Source: Flavobacterium macacae
Lineage (GTDB): Bacteria > Bacteroidota > Bacteroidia > Flavobacteriales > Flavobacteriaceae
Direction: 5' to 3'
Length of the DNA: 64,000 nucleotides
Assembly (NCBI RefSeq): GCF_003865365.1
Contig: NZ_RQVR01000002.1
Span: 248,001-312,000 of the forward strand
This document shows positions 41,220-49,934 of the stretch, piece by piece (position 1 is the stretch's first letter; each line of letters opens with the position of its first letter). Under the pieces are notes generated by a model. That model was not told where the DNA came from. It did no database searches and saw only the letters and a program-made list of their open reading frames with translations. The position numbers and the translations under genes are program-made.

Positions 41220-41561
41220 ATGACAAAAAATTACTTTTATACTATATTTTTCTTCCTCTTCTTTTTTTCTGCAAGCCTTTCTGCCCAAGAAACAAAGACT
41301 TCCGCTAACGGAAAAATGCAGGAAACCACCATTGAAGGATTAAATTTTTACCCAAATCCTGTAAGCAATGGCAAGATTTTTATTTCTTCAAAATCAGCAT
41401 TGTCAAAAGAAATTGCGATTTATGACGTTTTAGGAAAAAAAGTTTTACAGGCAACTTTAGCGTCAAAAGAATTAAATGTTTTTTCACTTTCACCAGGGGT
41501 TTACATTATAAAAATTAAGGAAGGCGAAGCAACGGCCACTAGAAAGCTAATTGTCAAATAG
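41220..41561 (+). CDS. Minimal T9SS type A sorting-domain protein
   Basis: A 113-residue protein consisting of a signal peptide (residues 1-22, ending LSAQ), an ~18-residue linker, and a full T9SS type A C-terminal sorting domain (GLNFYPNPVSNGKIFI, then EIAIYDVLGKKVLQA, then PGVYIIKIKEGEATATRKLIVK). There is no room for a cargo domain. It could be a decoy, a peptide carrier or a decayed gene whose passenger was lost. The sorting domain is paralogous to that of the next gene. No good -7 box was seen. Confidence 0.8.
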   Translation: MTKNYFYTIFFFLFFFSASLSAQETKTSANGKMQETTIEGLNFYPNPVSNGKIFISSKSALSKEIAIYDVLGKKVLQATLASKELNVFSLSPGVYIIKIKEGEATATRKLIVK

Positions 41562-41612
41562 TTGCGAAACTGACAAAATTTCAGATTTAACCTAAAATTT
41601 ACACAATAATTT

Positions 41613-41641
41613 TTGCTTGACATAAATTGTTTCTATCTTTG
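41613..41641 (+). promoter_or_regulatory. Promoter of the T9SS cargo gene
   Basis: TTG (41613-41615), 18-bp spacer, perfect -7 box TATCTTTG (41634-41641) followed by CAC, 34 bp before the ATG at 41676. Confidence 0.75.
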
Positions 41642-41675
41642 CACTATATTTTTATAACAAAAAACAAATTAGAAT

Positions 41676-42521
41676 ATGAAAAAACTTTACACTTTATTAT
41701 CTGTTTTTGTATTAGCAATCACTGCAAGTGCTCAAACAACAATCTCACAATGGAATTTTGACGGAGCTACACCTGCCGCAGCGATGTTACCTTCTACTGG
41801 AAGCGGAACATTTACAACAATTGGTGGAGTTGAAGATAATCTTACAAGTGGTGCAATGCCTGCTGGTAACCCTTCTACTGGAAAAGCTTACAGTATCAAA
41901 ACCTTTCCTGAAGCTGGAGCTGCTTCTGGAACTGCAGGTTTTCAATTTAATGTAAGTACAGCTGGATATTCAAATATCTCAATTACTTTTGACCCAAGAA
42001 GCTCTAACACAGGTTCTAAATGGCAACAGTTTGAATATTCAATAAATGGGACTGCTTGGGTAGTTTTAAGTAACAATAATGGAGCTTTAGCTAATGATTT
42101 TGCTAACCCAGTAAGCTTAACACTTCCTGCTACTGCAAATAATAATGCAAATTTTAAATTTAGAATTGTTTCAATTTTCGCTCCTTCAACTTCTGATTAT
42201 GCTCCAGTTGGAACATCTTATGGAACTGGTGGCGCTTGGAGAATTGATAACTTTACTGTAACTGGCTCAACACTTTCTGTTAAAGAAAACGCTATCGCAG
42301 GTTTAAGCATCTATCCAAACCCAGTAACAAACGGAAAATTCTCTATTACAACTGATGCTAATGCTGAGAAATCAGTAGTTATCTTTGACGTATTAGGAAA
42401 ACAAGTAGTAAAAACTATTGCTACTGAAACTGTAAACGTTTCAAACCTTAACGCTGGTGTTTACATCGTAAAAATCACTGAAGAAGGTAAAACAGCAACA
42501 AGAAAATTAGTTATCAAATAA
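41676..42521 (+). CDS. T9SS type A sorting-domain secreted protein
   Basis: A 281-residue secreted protein. Signal peptide residues 1-19 (ending TASA). A jelly-roll-like beta domain of ~180 residues (ISQWNFDGATPAAAMLP, then SNISITFDPRSSNTGSKW, then GGAWRIDNFTVTG) is typical of Bacteroidota secreted proteins with unknown ligands. The T9SS type A domain follows (IYPNPVTNGKFSITT to TATRKLVIK). The sorting domain would be cleaved and the protein attached to or released from the cell surface. It has its own promoter and terminator, so it is not part of the Pho-like transcripts. Confidence 0.85.
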   Translation: MKKLYTLLSVFVLAITASAQTTISQWNFDGATPAAAMLPSTGSGTFTTIGGVEDNLTSGAMPAGNPSTGKAYSIKTFPEAGAASGTAGFQFNVSTAGYSNISITFDPRSSNTGSKWQQFEYSINGTAWVVLSNNNGALANDFANPVSLTLPATANNNANFKFRIVSIFAPSTSDYAPVGTSYGTGGAWRIDNFTVTGSTLSVKENAIAGLSIYPNPVTNGKFSITTDANAEKSVVIFDVLGKQVVKTIATETVNVSNLNAGVYIVKITEEGKTATRKLVIK

Positions 42522-42540
42522 TTAGTTTCAAAATATTTTC

Positions 42541-42567
42541 AAAAGCTCCAATTCGTTGGAGCTTTTT
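42541..42567 (+). terminator. Terminator of the T9SS cargo gene
   Basis: AAAAGCTCCAA / TTGGAGCTTTT stem with a TTCG-type tetraloop, then T run. Confidence 0.92.
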
Positions 42568-42598
42568 TATTTTATACCTTTACCAAAAATTAGTTCCC

Positions 42599-43621
42599 TT
42601 GATTTCACCAGCCGACATTTTCAGCATTTCAAATAAAAAGCAATTTGAAAAAATTGCCTTAAAAGTTTTTAGATTTCAATATGACAACAATGTCGTATAT
42701 CGTGAATTCTGCCAGTATTTGAAAGTAGAGAAACACGACGTGAAATCAGTGCAAAAAATTCCGTTTCTGCCCATTCAATTTTTTAAAAGCCACGACGTTT
42801 TATCTTCCGAAGAAAAAATCCAAGAAACATTTACCAGCTCTGGAACCACCGGAATGACCACTTCACGGCATTTGGTTACCGACATTACTTTATACGAAGA
42901 AAGTTATCGAAAAGCATTTTCACAATTCTACGGAAACATTGAAAATTATGCTGTTCTCGCTTTGCTTCCATCTTATTTAGACCGCGAAGGTTCTTCCCTG
43001 ATTTATATGGTAGACGATTTAATTCAACTTTCAAATCATCCCGAAAGCGGTTTTTACCTTAACAATTATGACGAACTTTTAAACAAGCTAATCGAATTAG
43101 AAAAAACCGGGCAAGATGTAATTTTAATTGGAGTGACGTATGCGCTGTTAGATTTAATCGAAAAAATTGAAGAACGCAAACAAGATGCTTCACTTCCGCA
43201 ATTCCCCCTTTGGGGGTTAGGAGGCAATTCGATCATCATGGAAACTGGCGGTATGAAAGGCCGACGAAAAGAAATGATCCGTGAAGAATTGCACGATTTG
43301 CTTTGCAAAGGTTTTGGCGTCGACGCCATCCATTCAGAATACGGTATGACAGAATTGCTTTCCCAAGCTTATTCTCTTGGCCATGGCGTTTTTGAATGTC
43401 CAAATTGGATGCAGATCTTAATCCGTGACACCGAAGACGCTTTGTCATACGTTGAAACCGGAAAAACCGGTGGCATCAACGTCATTGATTTAGCCAATAT
43501 CAATTCTTGCTCCTTCATCGCCACGCAAGATTTAGGCAAAAAAAAGCCCAACAATTCTTTCGAAGTATTGGGCCGTTTTGATAATTCTGATATCAGAGGT
43601 TGTAATTTGATGGTTTTGTAA
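42599..43621 (+). CDS. LuxE-like acyl-protein synthetase / acyl transferase family protein
   Basis: A 340-residue protein of the LuxE acyl-protein synthetase family, in the ANL adenylating superfamily. The P-loop-like ETFTSSGTTGMTTSRHLVT (near residues 80-98) matches the AMP-binding motif. Other family marks are GLGGNSIIMETGGMKGRRKEM and VDAIHSEYGMTELLSQAYS. It probably activates a carboxylic acid with ATP. Start codon is TTG at 42599; the first ATG in frame is inside the conserved region. No lux or lipid operon is near, so the substrate is unknown. Confidence 0.82.
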   Translation: MISPADIFSISNKKQFEKIALKVFRFQYDNNVVYREFCQYLKVEKHDVKSVQKIPFLPIQFFKSHDVLSSEEKIQETFTSSGTTGMTTSRHLVTDITLYEESYRKAFSQFYGNIENYAVLALLPSYLDREGSSLIYMVDDLIQLSNHPESGFYLNNYDELLNKLIELEKTGQDVILIGVTYALLDLIEKIEERKQDASLPQFPLWGLGGNSIIMETGGMKGRRKEMIREELHDLLCKGFGVDAIHSEYGMTELLSQAYSLGHGVFECPNWMQILIRDTEDALSYVETGKTGGINVIDLANINSCSFIATQDLGKKKPNNSFEVLGRFDNSDIRGCNLMVL

Positions 43622-43705
43622 TTAAGTTTAAAAGGTTAATTGTTTATGAGTTTAAAAGGAAAGATTTACTCGCAATACCTTTTAAACCCTTAACCTCATC
43701 AACTT

Positions 43706-45001
43706 TTAAACCACCCTCAAAACAAAATAATTTTTCTTTCCGCTTTGCAACAACACAAATTCATTGTTAATCAAATCATTTGCTGTTAATACAAAATCTT
43801 CTTTCACTTTTTCTCTGTTTACTGAAATTGAATTAGCTGTTAAAGCGCGCCTTGCTTCTCCGTTTGATTTAAAGAAACCTGATTTTTCATTTAAAACAGA
43901 AACAATATCAATTCCGTTTTCAATATCTTCTCTCGAAATTTCCGCTTGTGGAACACCATCAAAAACCTCCAAAAAAGTCGCTCCGTCCAATTGTTTCAAA
44001 TCATCAGAAGTGGCATTTCCGAACAAAATATTTGAAGCTTGGATCGCTTTCTCTAACTCTTCTTTGGAGTGTACAAAAGTCGTAATTTCATCAGCCAATC
44101 TTCTCTGCAACACTCTCAAATGTGGAGCCGTTTTATGCTCTTCAATCAAACCGTCGATTATTTCTTTATCTAAAAAAGTAAAGATTTTTATGTATTTTTC
44201 AGCGTCAACATCTGTTGTATTCACCCAAAATTGGTAGAATTTATACACCGAAGTCTTGTCTGCATCTAACCAAATATTTCCACCTTCCGATTTTCCGAAT
44301 TTCGAACCGTCCGCTTTTGTAATCAATGGCGTTGTCAAAGCATAGGCTTTAGCATTTTCGCCACCCATTCTGCGAACCAATTCCGTTCCCGTCGTGATAT
44401 TTCCCCATTGATCCGAACCACCCATCTGCAAAATACAATTGTGGTTTTTATACAAATGGTAAAAATCATAACCTTGGATCAATTGGTACGTGAATTCCGT
44501 AAAAGACATTCCTTCCCCTTCACCGCTGAAACGTTTTTTTACCGAATCTTTCGCCATCATATAATTTACCGTGATGCGTTTTCCAACTTCTCGCGCAAAA
44601 TCAATAAACGAAAATTCCTTCATCCAGTCGTAGTTGTTCACTAGCATCGGAGCGTTTGCTTCTTTCGAATCAAAATCTAAAAAGCGAGAAAGAACGCTTT
44701 TCAAACCCGCCACATTCTTCGCCAACGTTTCTTCGTTCAGCAAATTTCTGTCTTCTGATTTTCCTGACGGATCACCAATCATTCCCGTCGCACCACCCAC
44801 CAAAGCAACTGGTTTGTGACCAAAATTCTTCAAATGAACCAACAAAATAATCTGAACCATACTTCCAATATGAAGCGAATCGGCAGTCGGGTCAAAGCCA
44901 ATATAGGCCGTCGTTACTTCCTTTAGCAATTGCTCTTCCGTTCCCGGCATACTATCGGCATACAAACCGCGCCACTTCAATTCTTCTACTAGATTCTTCA
45001 T
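43706..45001 (-). CDS. tyrS: Tyrosine--tRNA ligase
   Basis: A 431-residue class I synthetase. HIGH-like motif HIGSM (near residues 41-45), the Tyr-binding [30 protein letters not shown]-like KFGKSEGG (near 232) and a C-terminal S4-like RNA-binding domain ([18 protein letters not shown]). All in place, length normal. It charges tRNA-Tyr. It is transcribed from a TATCTTTG box 20 bp upstream. Confidence 0.97.
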   Translation of the reverse strand: MKNLVEELKWRGLYADSMPGTEEQLLKEVTTAYIGFDPTADSLHIGSMVQIILLVHLKNFGHKPVALVGGATGMIGDPSGKSEDRNLLNEETLAKNVAGLKSVLSRFLDFDSKEANAPMLVNNYDWMKEFSFIDFAREVGKRITVNYMMAKDSVKKRFSGEGEGMSFTEFTYQLIQGYDFYHLYKNHNCILQMGGSDQWGNITTGTELVRRMGGENAKAYALTTPLITKADGSKFGKSEGGNIWLDADKTSVYKFYQFWVNTTDVDAEKYIKIFTFLDKEIIDGLIEEHKTAPHLRVLQRRLADEITTFVHSKEELEKAIQASNILFGNATSDDLKQLDGATFLEVFDGVPQAEISREDIENGIDIVSVLNEKSGFFKSNGEARRALTANSISVNREKVKEDFVLTANDLINNEFVLLQSGKKNYFVLRVV

Positions 45002-45020
45002 TTTTTGTAAATAATTTGCA

Positions 45021-45028
45021 CAAAGATA
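45021..45028 (-). promoter_or_regulatory. -7 box of tyrS
   Basis: On the minus strand, TATCTTTG followed by TGCAAATTATTT, 19 bp before the ATG at 45001. The surrounding gap 45002-45356 also holds quasi-repeats (45029-45070), element F and the promoter of the SDR gene. No gene was seen. Confidence 0.65.
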
Positions 45029-45125
45029 GTTTTAATTAGAAAATTGGGCAATTTGATAATTAGTTAATTTAAAACCAGCAGGCTTTAAAGAATTTGAAGC
45101 GAAACTTCCCGCTTTTTCAGCCGTC

Positions 45126-45196
45126 GCAATTCCCGCTTTTTGCAGTAGCTTTTCTCCGTAAACGGAAGAAAAGGCTACTCCTGCCAATCAGGGCTA
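45126..45196 (-). repeat. Dispersed hairpin element, copy F
   Basis: Minus orientation: CAATTCCCGC at 45126-45135 and CCAATCAGGGCTAT at 45183-45196 are the two ends. The stem AGTAGC-TTTTCT pairs with AGAAAAGG-CTACT and has a CCGTAAACGG tip. Pairing is kept although the stem sequence differs from all other copies. Confidence 0.75.
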
Positions 45197-45343
45197 TTTG
45201 AGAAACTATTCGCATTTTTGTTAAGTGCCAGACCCATCTTTGTCGCTGTTCTTAAAGGTTTTGAAAACGGGCTGGAAACATCTAAAAATTTACCAAATTC
45301 GCTAATTTTCTTATTATCTCGTTCGCATATCATCTAATTGTAT

Positions 45344-45351
45344 TATTTTTG
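45344..45351 (+). promoter_or_regulatory. -7 box 5 bp before the SDR start codon
   Basis: TATTTTTG is a perfect TAnnTTTG box whose final G is only 5 bases before the ATG at 45357, so the mRNA would be leaderless. Confidence 0.6.
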
Positions 45352-45356
45352 CCTTT

Positions 45357-46349
45357 ATGATTTTAATAACTGGCGCCACCGGATTAGTAGGTTCTCATCT
45401 TCTTTTGCATCTTCTTCAAAACGGAGAAGAAGTTCGGGCACTTTATAAAAATCAAGAAAATATCAAAAAAACTGAAGCGCTTTTCCGTTGGAAAAACCAG
45501 CCCCTTTTATTTGATAAAATTAATTGGGTTCCAGGTTGCATCAGCGATATTCCAGCACTTGAAATTGCTTTTGAAAACATTGATTATGTTTATCACTGCG
45601 CCGCCGTTATTTCTTTCAATCCCGACGATGAAGAGCAATTGCGAAAGGTGAATATTGAAGGAACCGCCAATATTGTCAATTTCTGTCTGGCGAAAAATGT
45701 CAAAAAACTGTGCCATGTGAGTTCGATAGCCGCCTTGGGAGATTTGCAGGAGCAAGAAACGATCATCACCGAAGAGACAGAATGGAATCCAGAAAAACCC
45801 CACAGCGATTATGGCATCACTAAATATGGCGCTGAAATGGAAGTTTGGCGCGGGGAAGAAGAAGGCTTAAAAACCATCATTGTCAATCCGGGAATCATTC
45901 TCGGCACCGGTTTCTGGCAAAACGGAAGCAGTGAAGTTTTTATCCGAATAAAAAAAGGACTGAAGTATTTTACCAAAGGCGCAACAGGTTTTACAACCGT
46001 TAATGATGTGGTCAAGATAATGGCTGCTTTAATGAAAAGCGATATCAGTAAAGAACGTTTCACGATTGTTTCTGAAATCATTCCGTATGAAAAATTATCA
46101 CGGACGATTGCAAAAGCGTTGGGTAAAAAAGAACCTTCTATTAATTTAAAGCCATGGCAGACCAGCATCGCCTGGAAATTAGATTGGTTGGTTTCGACCC
46201 TGTTTTTTAGAAGAAGAAACTTATCACGCGCCACCGCAAAAGCAATGCATACACATAGCAATTTTGACAATTCTAAAATAAAAAATGCCCTCAATTTTGA
46301 ATTTGAGAGCATTGAAAATTATATTGCCGAGGTTAAAAATACCTTTTAA
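45357..46349 (+). CDS. NAD-dependent epimerase/dehydratase family protein (extended SDR)
   Basis: A 330-residue extended SDR. The Rossmann motif ILITGATGLVGSHLLLHLLQNG is at the N-terminus. HVSSIAALG carries the Ser, and the YxxxK active site is SDYGITKYGAEMEVWR (Tyr near 151, Lys about 4 later). It resembles dihydroflavonol-4-reductase / 3-beta-hydroxysteroid dehydrogenase-like proteins of Bacteroidota. Substrate unknown. Its stop overlaps the convergent DUF4296 gene by 4 bp. Confidence 0.88.
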   Translation: MILITGATGLVGSHLLLHLLQNGEEVRALYKNQENIKKTEALFRWKNQPLLFDKINWVPGCISDIPALEIAFENIDYVYHCAAVISFNPDDEEQLRKVNIEGTANIVNFCLAKNVKKLCHVSSIAALGDLQEQETIITEETEWNPEKPHSDYGITKYGAEMEVWRGEEEGLKTIIVNPGIILGTGFWQNGSSEVFIRIKKGLKYFTKGATGFTTVNDVVKIMAALMKSDISKERFTIVSEIIPYEKLSRTIAKALGKKEPSINLKPWQTSIAWKLDWLVSTLFFRRRNLSRATAKAMHTHSNFDNSKIKNALNFEFESIENYIAEVKNTF

Positions 46350-46798
46350 CTATTCGGAATTAATTTCATATCTCTTTTTGTTTTACTTTTACTTTTTATT
46401 GTATCTACTTTTTTCTTATTTTTTATAATTTCTTTTTTCAAGCCGTCTTCTTCCTTTTTTATCAAAGAATCTGAAACTTTTTTATTCAAGATCAATCTCG
46501 CGTTTACACTTTCATACATCTTCTCATATTCTTTTATATTTGAAGCATAAAATTCATTGCTTTTTACAAACTGAACACTATCAATCTTGTGTTTTTTATA
46601 AATATAAGTCGTTGGTTCTACCCTATTAGAATCTAAAATCCCCTGATGTGAATTTTTAATTGCCTGAAGCAACGCAAAATCATAAATCACGTTCACCATT
46701 GTTTCTTTAGGAATCAAATTTTCAGGCTTTTCCACAGATTTTTTTTGACAGCTAGCCAAAAAAGAAATCGTTATAAAAAATAAAAAACATTTTTTCAT
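46346..46798 (-). CDS. DUF4296 domain lipoprotein
   Basis: A 150-residue lipoprotein. Signal peptide MKKCFLFFITISFLASC with the lipobox LASC, then the DUF4296 helical body (PENLIPKETMVNVIYDFALLQAI, then EFYASNIKEYEKMYESVNARL) and a Lys-rich tail. The ATG at 46798 was preferred over one 21 bp upstream because it starts the signal peptide. It lies 10 bp after the pyrC stop, so it is cotranscribed with pyrC and perhaps further genes. Function unknown; the family is confined to Bacteroidota. Confidence 0.85.
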   Translation of the reverse strand: MKKCFLFFITISFLASCQKKSVEKPENLIPKETMVNVIYDFALLQAIKNSHQGILDSNRVEPTTYIYKKHKIDSVQFVKSNEFYASNIKEYEKMYESVNARLILNKKVSDSLIKKEEDGLKKEIIKNKKKVDTIKSKSKTKRDMKLIPNS

Positions 46799-46808
46799 AC
46801 TAATAGTA

Positions 46809-48149
46809 TTAACGGTCAAAAGTCAATCGCCTTCCAGCGCGAACGTCTTTTACTTTAAAATTATTATAAACCATTTCTCCATTCACAAACGTGTGCGTGA
46901 TTCTTGATTTAAAAGTAAAGCCTTCAAACGGAGACCATCCACATTTGTATAAAATATTCTCTTTCTTCACACTCCAAGGTAAACCTGCGTCAACAATCAC
47001 GACATCGGCATAAAAACCTTCTTTGATAAAACCACGCTTCTCAATTTTAAAGAGTTTTGCTGGATTGTGCGCCATTTTTTCGACGATTTTCTCCACGGAA
47101 ATTTTTCCTTGGTGAAACATTTCAAACATCGCCACAACCGCGTGTTGCACTAATGGTCCACCAGATGGCGCCGAAGTGTACACATTTTTCTTTTCCTCCA
47201 ATGTATGCGGTGCGTGATCTGTTGCAATCACATCAATTCTTCCGTCAAGCAACGCTTCCCAAAGCGCATCTTGGTCAGCTTGCGTTTTAACAGCCGGATT
47301 CCATTTGATTAAAGTCCCTTTTTTCTCATAATCTTTGTCAGTAAACCAAAGATAGTGAATGCAAACTTCTGCCGTAATTTTCTTTTCTTCTAACGGAATT
47401 TTGTTTGTAAAAAGACTCATTTCTTTTGCTGTTGAAAGGTGAAAAACATGGAGCCTTGCTCCTGTTTTTTTAGCCAATTCAATTGCTTTTGAAGAAGAAA
47501 TATAACACGCTTCTTCGCTTCTAATCAAATGATGGAATTTCATCGGAATATCATCTCCGTATTCTTCCTTATATTTCGCTAAGTTATTTTTGATGGTTTC
47601 TTCATCTTCACAATGAACTGAAATCAACAACGGCGTACTTGAGAAAATTTTCTCTAAAACCTGCTCATTGTCTACCAACATATTTCCGGTTGAAGAACCT
47701 AAAAATATTTTTAGTCCAGCAACTGTTTTGGGATCTACTTTTAAAATCTCTTCTAAATTATCATTTGTTCCGCCAAACATAAACGAATAATTTGCCAATG
47801 AGTTTTCAGCTGCAATTGCAAATTTTTCTTCTAATAAATCAATCGTGACAGTTTGCGGATTTGTATTTGGCATTTCAATAAACGAGGTGATTCCTCCAGC
47901 CACAGCGGCTCTTGATTCAGATGCAATGTCGCCTTTGTGGGTTAAACCTGGTTCACGAAAATGTACTTGATCATCAATTGCCCCTGGAATTAAATAATTT
48001 CCTTCGGCATTGATGATTTTTGTTGCTGATGATTTTGCGCTAATTGTTTCAGCAATTTCTACTATAAATTCGTTTTCAATTAAAACGTCTCCTTCAAAAA
48101 TAGTTCCTTCGTTCACTATTTTGGCATTCTTAATTAAAACACTTTTCAT
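46809..48149 (-). CDS. pyrC: Dihydroorotase
   Basis: A 446-residue amidohydrolase for the third step of pyrimidine synthesis (class I dihydroorotase). The metal site motif, usually DxHxH, appears as AIDDQVHFREPGLTHKGD near residues 57-72, with Gln where the first His is normally found. The remaining ligands are in SVHCEDEE, HVFHLSTAKE and VIATDHAPHTLEEK. The Gln-Val-His form occurs widely in Bacteroidota as far as I know. Activity should be confirmed by comparison with characterised relatives. Cotranscribed with DUF4296. Confidence 0.88.
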   Translation of the reverse strand: MKSVLIKNAKIVNEGTIFEGDVLIENEFIVEIAETISAKSSATKIINAEGNYLIPGAIDDQVHFREPGLTHKGDIASESRAAVAGGITSFIEMPNTNPQTVTIDLLEEKFAIAAENSLANYSFMFGGTNDNLEEILKVDPKTVAGLKIFLGSSTGNMLVDNEQVLEKIFSSTPLLISVHCEDEETIKNNLAKYKEEYGDDIPMKFHHLIRSEEACYISSSKAIELAKKTGARLHVFHLSTAKEMSLFTNKIPLEEKKITAEVCIHYLWFTDKDYEKKGTLIKWNPAVKTQADQDALWEALLDGRIDVIATDHAPHTLEEKKNVYTSAPSGGPLVQHAVVAMFEMFHQGKISVEKIVEKMAHNPAKLFKIEKRGFIKEGFYADVVIVDAGLPWSVKKENILYKCGWSPFEGFTFKSRITHTFVNGEMVYNNFKVKDVRAGRRLTFDR

Positions 48150-48207
48150 TTTCTTTTCTTAATTATTTTGTATGGAAATTTTACGCTGACAATGTTTACA
48201 AAGTTAC

Positions 48208-48933
48208 TTACAAACTACCAACCATTTTTTTTATTCTTAAAACAATTACACCAAAAATGGCTTCCTTTATAATAGAATTGCTCATTTTTGACTGTCCTTT
48301 TGTCCTATCAGTAAATATTATTGGCACCTCAACAATTTTAAATTTCTTTGCATAAGTGCGGTATTTCATTTCAATCTGAAAAGCGTAACCTATAAATTTA
48401 ATTTTGTCAAGATTAATGTCTTGCAACACTTTTCTTTTATAGCAAACAAACCCTGCGGTGGTGTCTTGAATTTCCATTCCGGTGATCATTCGCACATAAA
48501 CAGATGCAAAATATGACAACAAAACGCGGCTTAAAGGCCAGTTTACCACATTAACACCCGTCACATACCTTGAACCGATCGACATATCATAAATTCCAAA
48601 ACGGCAAGCGTCATATAATTTTTCAAGATCATTTGGGTTGTGCGAAAAGTCAGCATCCATTTCAAATATGTAGTCATAATGTCTTTCAAGAGCCCATTTG
48701 AATCCATGTACGTAAGCGGTACCCAATCCGGATTTTTTTTCACGACTTTCCATAAAAAGTCGATCAGGAAATTCTTCCTGAAGCGCTTTTACTTTTTTTG
48801 CGGTTTGATCTGGGGAATTGTCGTCAACAATCAAGATGTGAAACGGCTTTTGTAATGAAAAAACAGTTCTAATGATGCTTTCGATATTTTCAATTTCGTT
48901 ATAAGTAGGAATTATAACAATGCCGTCGTTCAT
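48208..48933 (-). CDS. Polyprenol monophosphomannose synthase-like GT2 (Dpm1 family)
   Basis: A 241-residue family 2 glycosyltransferase resembling dolichol-phosphate mannosyltransferase. VIIPTYNEIENIESIIRTVF at the start, VDDNSPDQTAKKV (Asp pair), FEMDADFSHNPNDL (DxD) near 85, and the C-terminal FTDRTKGQSKMSNSIIKEA. It has no strong C-terminal membrane segment, so it is the soluble Dpm1 type. It would transfer mannose (or another hexose) from its nucleotide sugar to polyprenyl phosphate for envelope glycans. It lies 58 bp upstream of pyrC on the same strand. Confidence 0.87.
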   Translation of the reverse strand: MNDGIVIIPTYNEIENIESIIRTVFSLQKPFHILIVDDNSPDQTAKKVKALQEEFPDRLFMESREKKSGLGTAYVHGFKWALERHYDYIFEMDADFSHNPNDLEKLYDACRFGIYDMSIGSRYVTGVNVVNWPLSRVLLSYFASVYVRMITGMEIQDTTAGFVCYKRKVLQDINLDKIKFIGYAFQIEMKYRTYAKKFKIVEVPIIFTDRTKGQSKMSNSIIKEAIFGVIVLRIKKMVGSL

Positions 48934-48951
48934 ATTTGCATAATTTCAAGA

Positions 48952-48959
48952 CAAAAGTA
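48952..48959 (-). promoter_or_regulatory. -7 box of the Dpm1-like gene
   Basis: TACTTTTG on the minus strand, 18 bp before the ATG at 48933. Confidence 0.6.
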
Positions 48960-49236
48960 AACTTTTTAAGATTGTTGTTTGCTAATAAAATTATAATAAT
49001 AGGAGTTTAAATCTAATTATTTTTGAAACTTCGGATGATTACAAGATCTTAATACCCGATAGCCCAGTAATTATAGAAAGACTTTTTTTTCCAAATCTTT
49101 TTTTTCAAGAGTCAAATGAGCGACCAATGGAAACTTCTTTTGTAGCGATGAAAAAAGATTTTAAAAAGAAAGCTTGTAGCAGATGGTTGGAGTGGCTTCT
49201 TAAAAAAAAAAGAAAAAGAAAGAGATAAAAATTTAC
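48960..49236. other. Non-coding gap, possible decayed hairpin element
   Basis: No gene is visible in this ~280-bp stretch. ATAGCCC occurs near 49058, followed by A/T runs and TTGTAGCAGATGG near 49165-49180, which could be a degraded copy of the dispersed element. The pairing is too weak to be sure. Confidence 0.3.
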
Positions 49237-49244
49237 TAATTTTG
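49237..49244 (+). promoter_or_regulatory. -7 box 4 bp before the DUF4271 start codon
   Basis: TAATTTTG is a perfect TAnnTTTG whose final G lies 4 bases before the ATG at 49249, implying leaderless mRNA. Confidence 0.6.
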
Positions 49245-49248
49245 TAAG

Positions 49249-49914
49249 ATGTTAGAAATCGTTTTACAGCCAAGAATTATAGGAAGCAAAGATTGGGCAA
49301 CCGTTCTTTTTGTGCTTTCTTTTTTGCTTATTGCGGTAACGCGTGGTGTTTTTGAAACGCGTTTTGCAGATTTTTCAAAATTGGCTTATAATGACAAGTA
49401 CATTAAAATTTATCGTGATAGCGCAAATTTGATGAATTGGTTTACAATTGGTCTTTTTATCGTTCAAGTAATTTCTTTTGCTTTTTTTATTCAGTTAATT
49501 CTTAGTTATTTTGGCTATTTCGAAAAAACAGATTGGATTAAATACATACAAATTGTTACTCTTTTAAGCATTTTTATTCTCTCTAAATATCTGATTGAAA
49601 AGATTATAGCCACTTCCTTTAACATTGAAGAACTCAATGAACAATTTAATTTACAGAAAGTTAGCTACAGAACATATATTGGATTGTGTATTTTACCACT
49701 TAACGTAATCTTGTTTTATAACGATACACCAATAGATTTCTTAATATATTTAATTATTGTTGCTGTTTTGTTAATAATTTTAATGACATACTTTATTTCA
49801 TTAAAAATTTATCAAAATTTGATTTTGAGTAAGTTGTTTTATTTTATTTTGTATCTTTGCGCACTCGAAATAGCACCTTATTATTTCATGTATTATTGGT
49901 TTACAAAAAGGTAG
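49249..49914 (+). CDS. DUF4271 domain membrane protein
   Basis: A 221-residue inner-membrane protein of the Bacteroidota-specific DUF4271 family, with about six hydrophobic segments and a typical N-terminus (LQPRIIGSKDWATVLFVLSF). Function unknown. It is commonly found next to a uroporphyrinogen-III synthase homologue, as here: hemD begins 20 bp after its stop, although an internal promoter near its 3' end can also drive hemD. Confidence 0.85.
   Translation: MLEIVLQPRIIGSKDWATVLFVLSFLLIAVTRGVFETRFADFSKLAYNDKYIKIYRDSANLMNWFTIGLFIVQVISFAFFIQLILSYFGYFEKTDWIKYIQIVTLLSIFILSKYLIEKIIATSFNIEELNEQFNLQKVSYRTYIGLCILPLNVILFYNDTPIDFLIYLIIVAVLLIILMTYFISLKIYQNLILSKLFYFILYLCALEIAPYYFMYYWFTKR
49852..49859 (+). 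promoter_or_regulatory. Internal promoter for hemD
   Basis: A perfect -7 box TATCTTTG followed by CGCAC, inside the last codons of DUF4271, 75 bp before the hemD ATG at 49935. Confidence 0.6.
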
Positions 49915-49934
49915 CACATAAGAAAAAGTCAAAT

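Noticed and set aside
49123-49170. Short frame (MSDQWKLLL) in the 48934-49248 gap
   Set aside because: Only nine codons, no promoter box in position and nothing to support expression.
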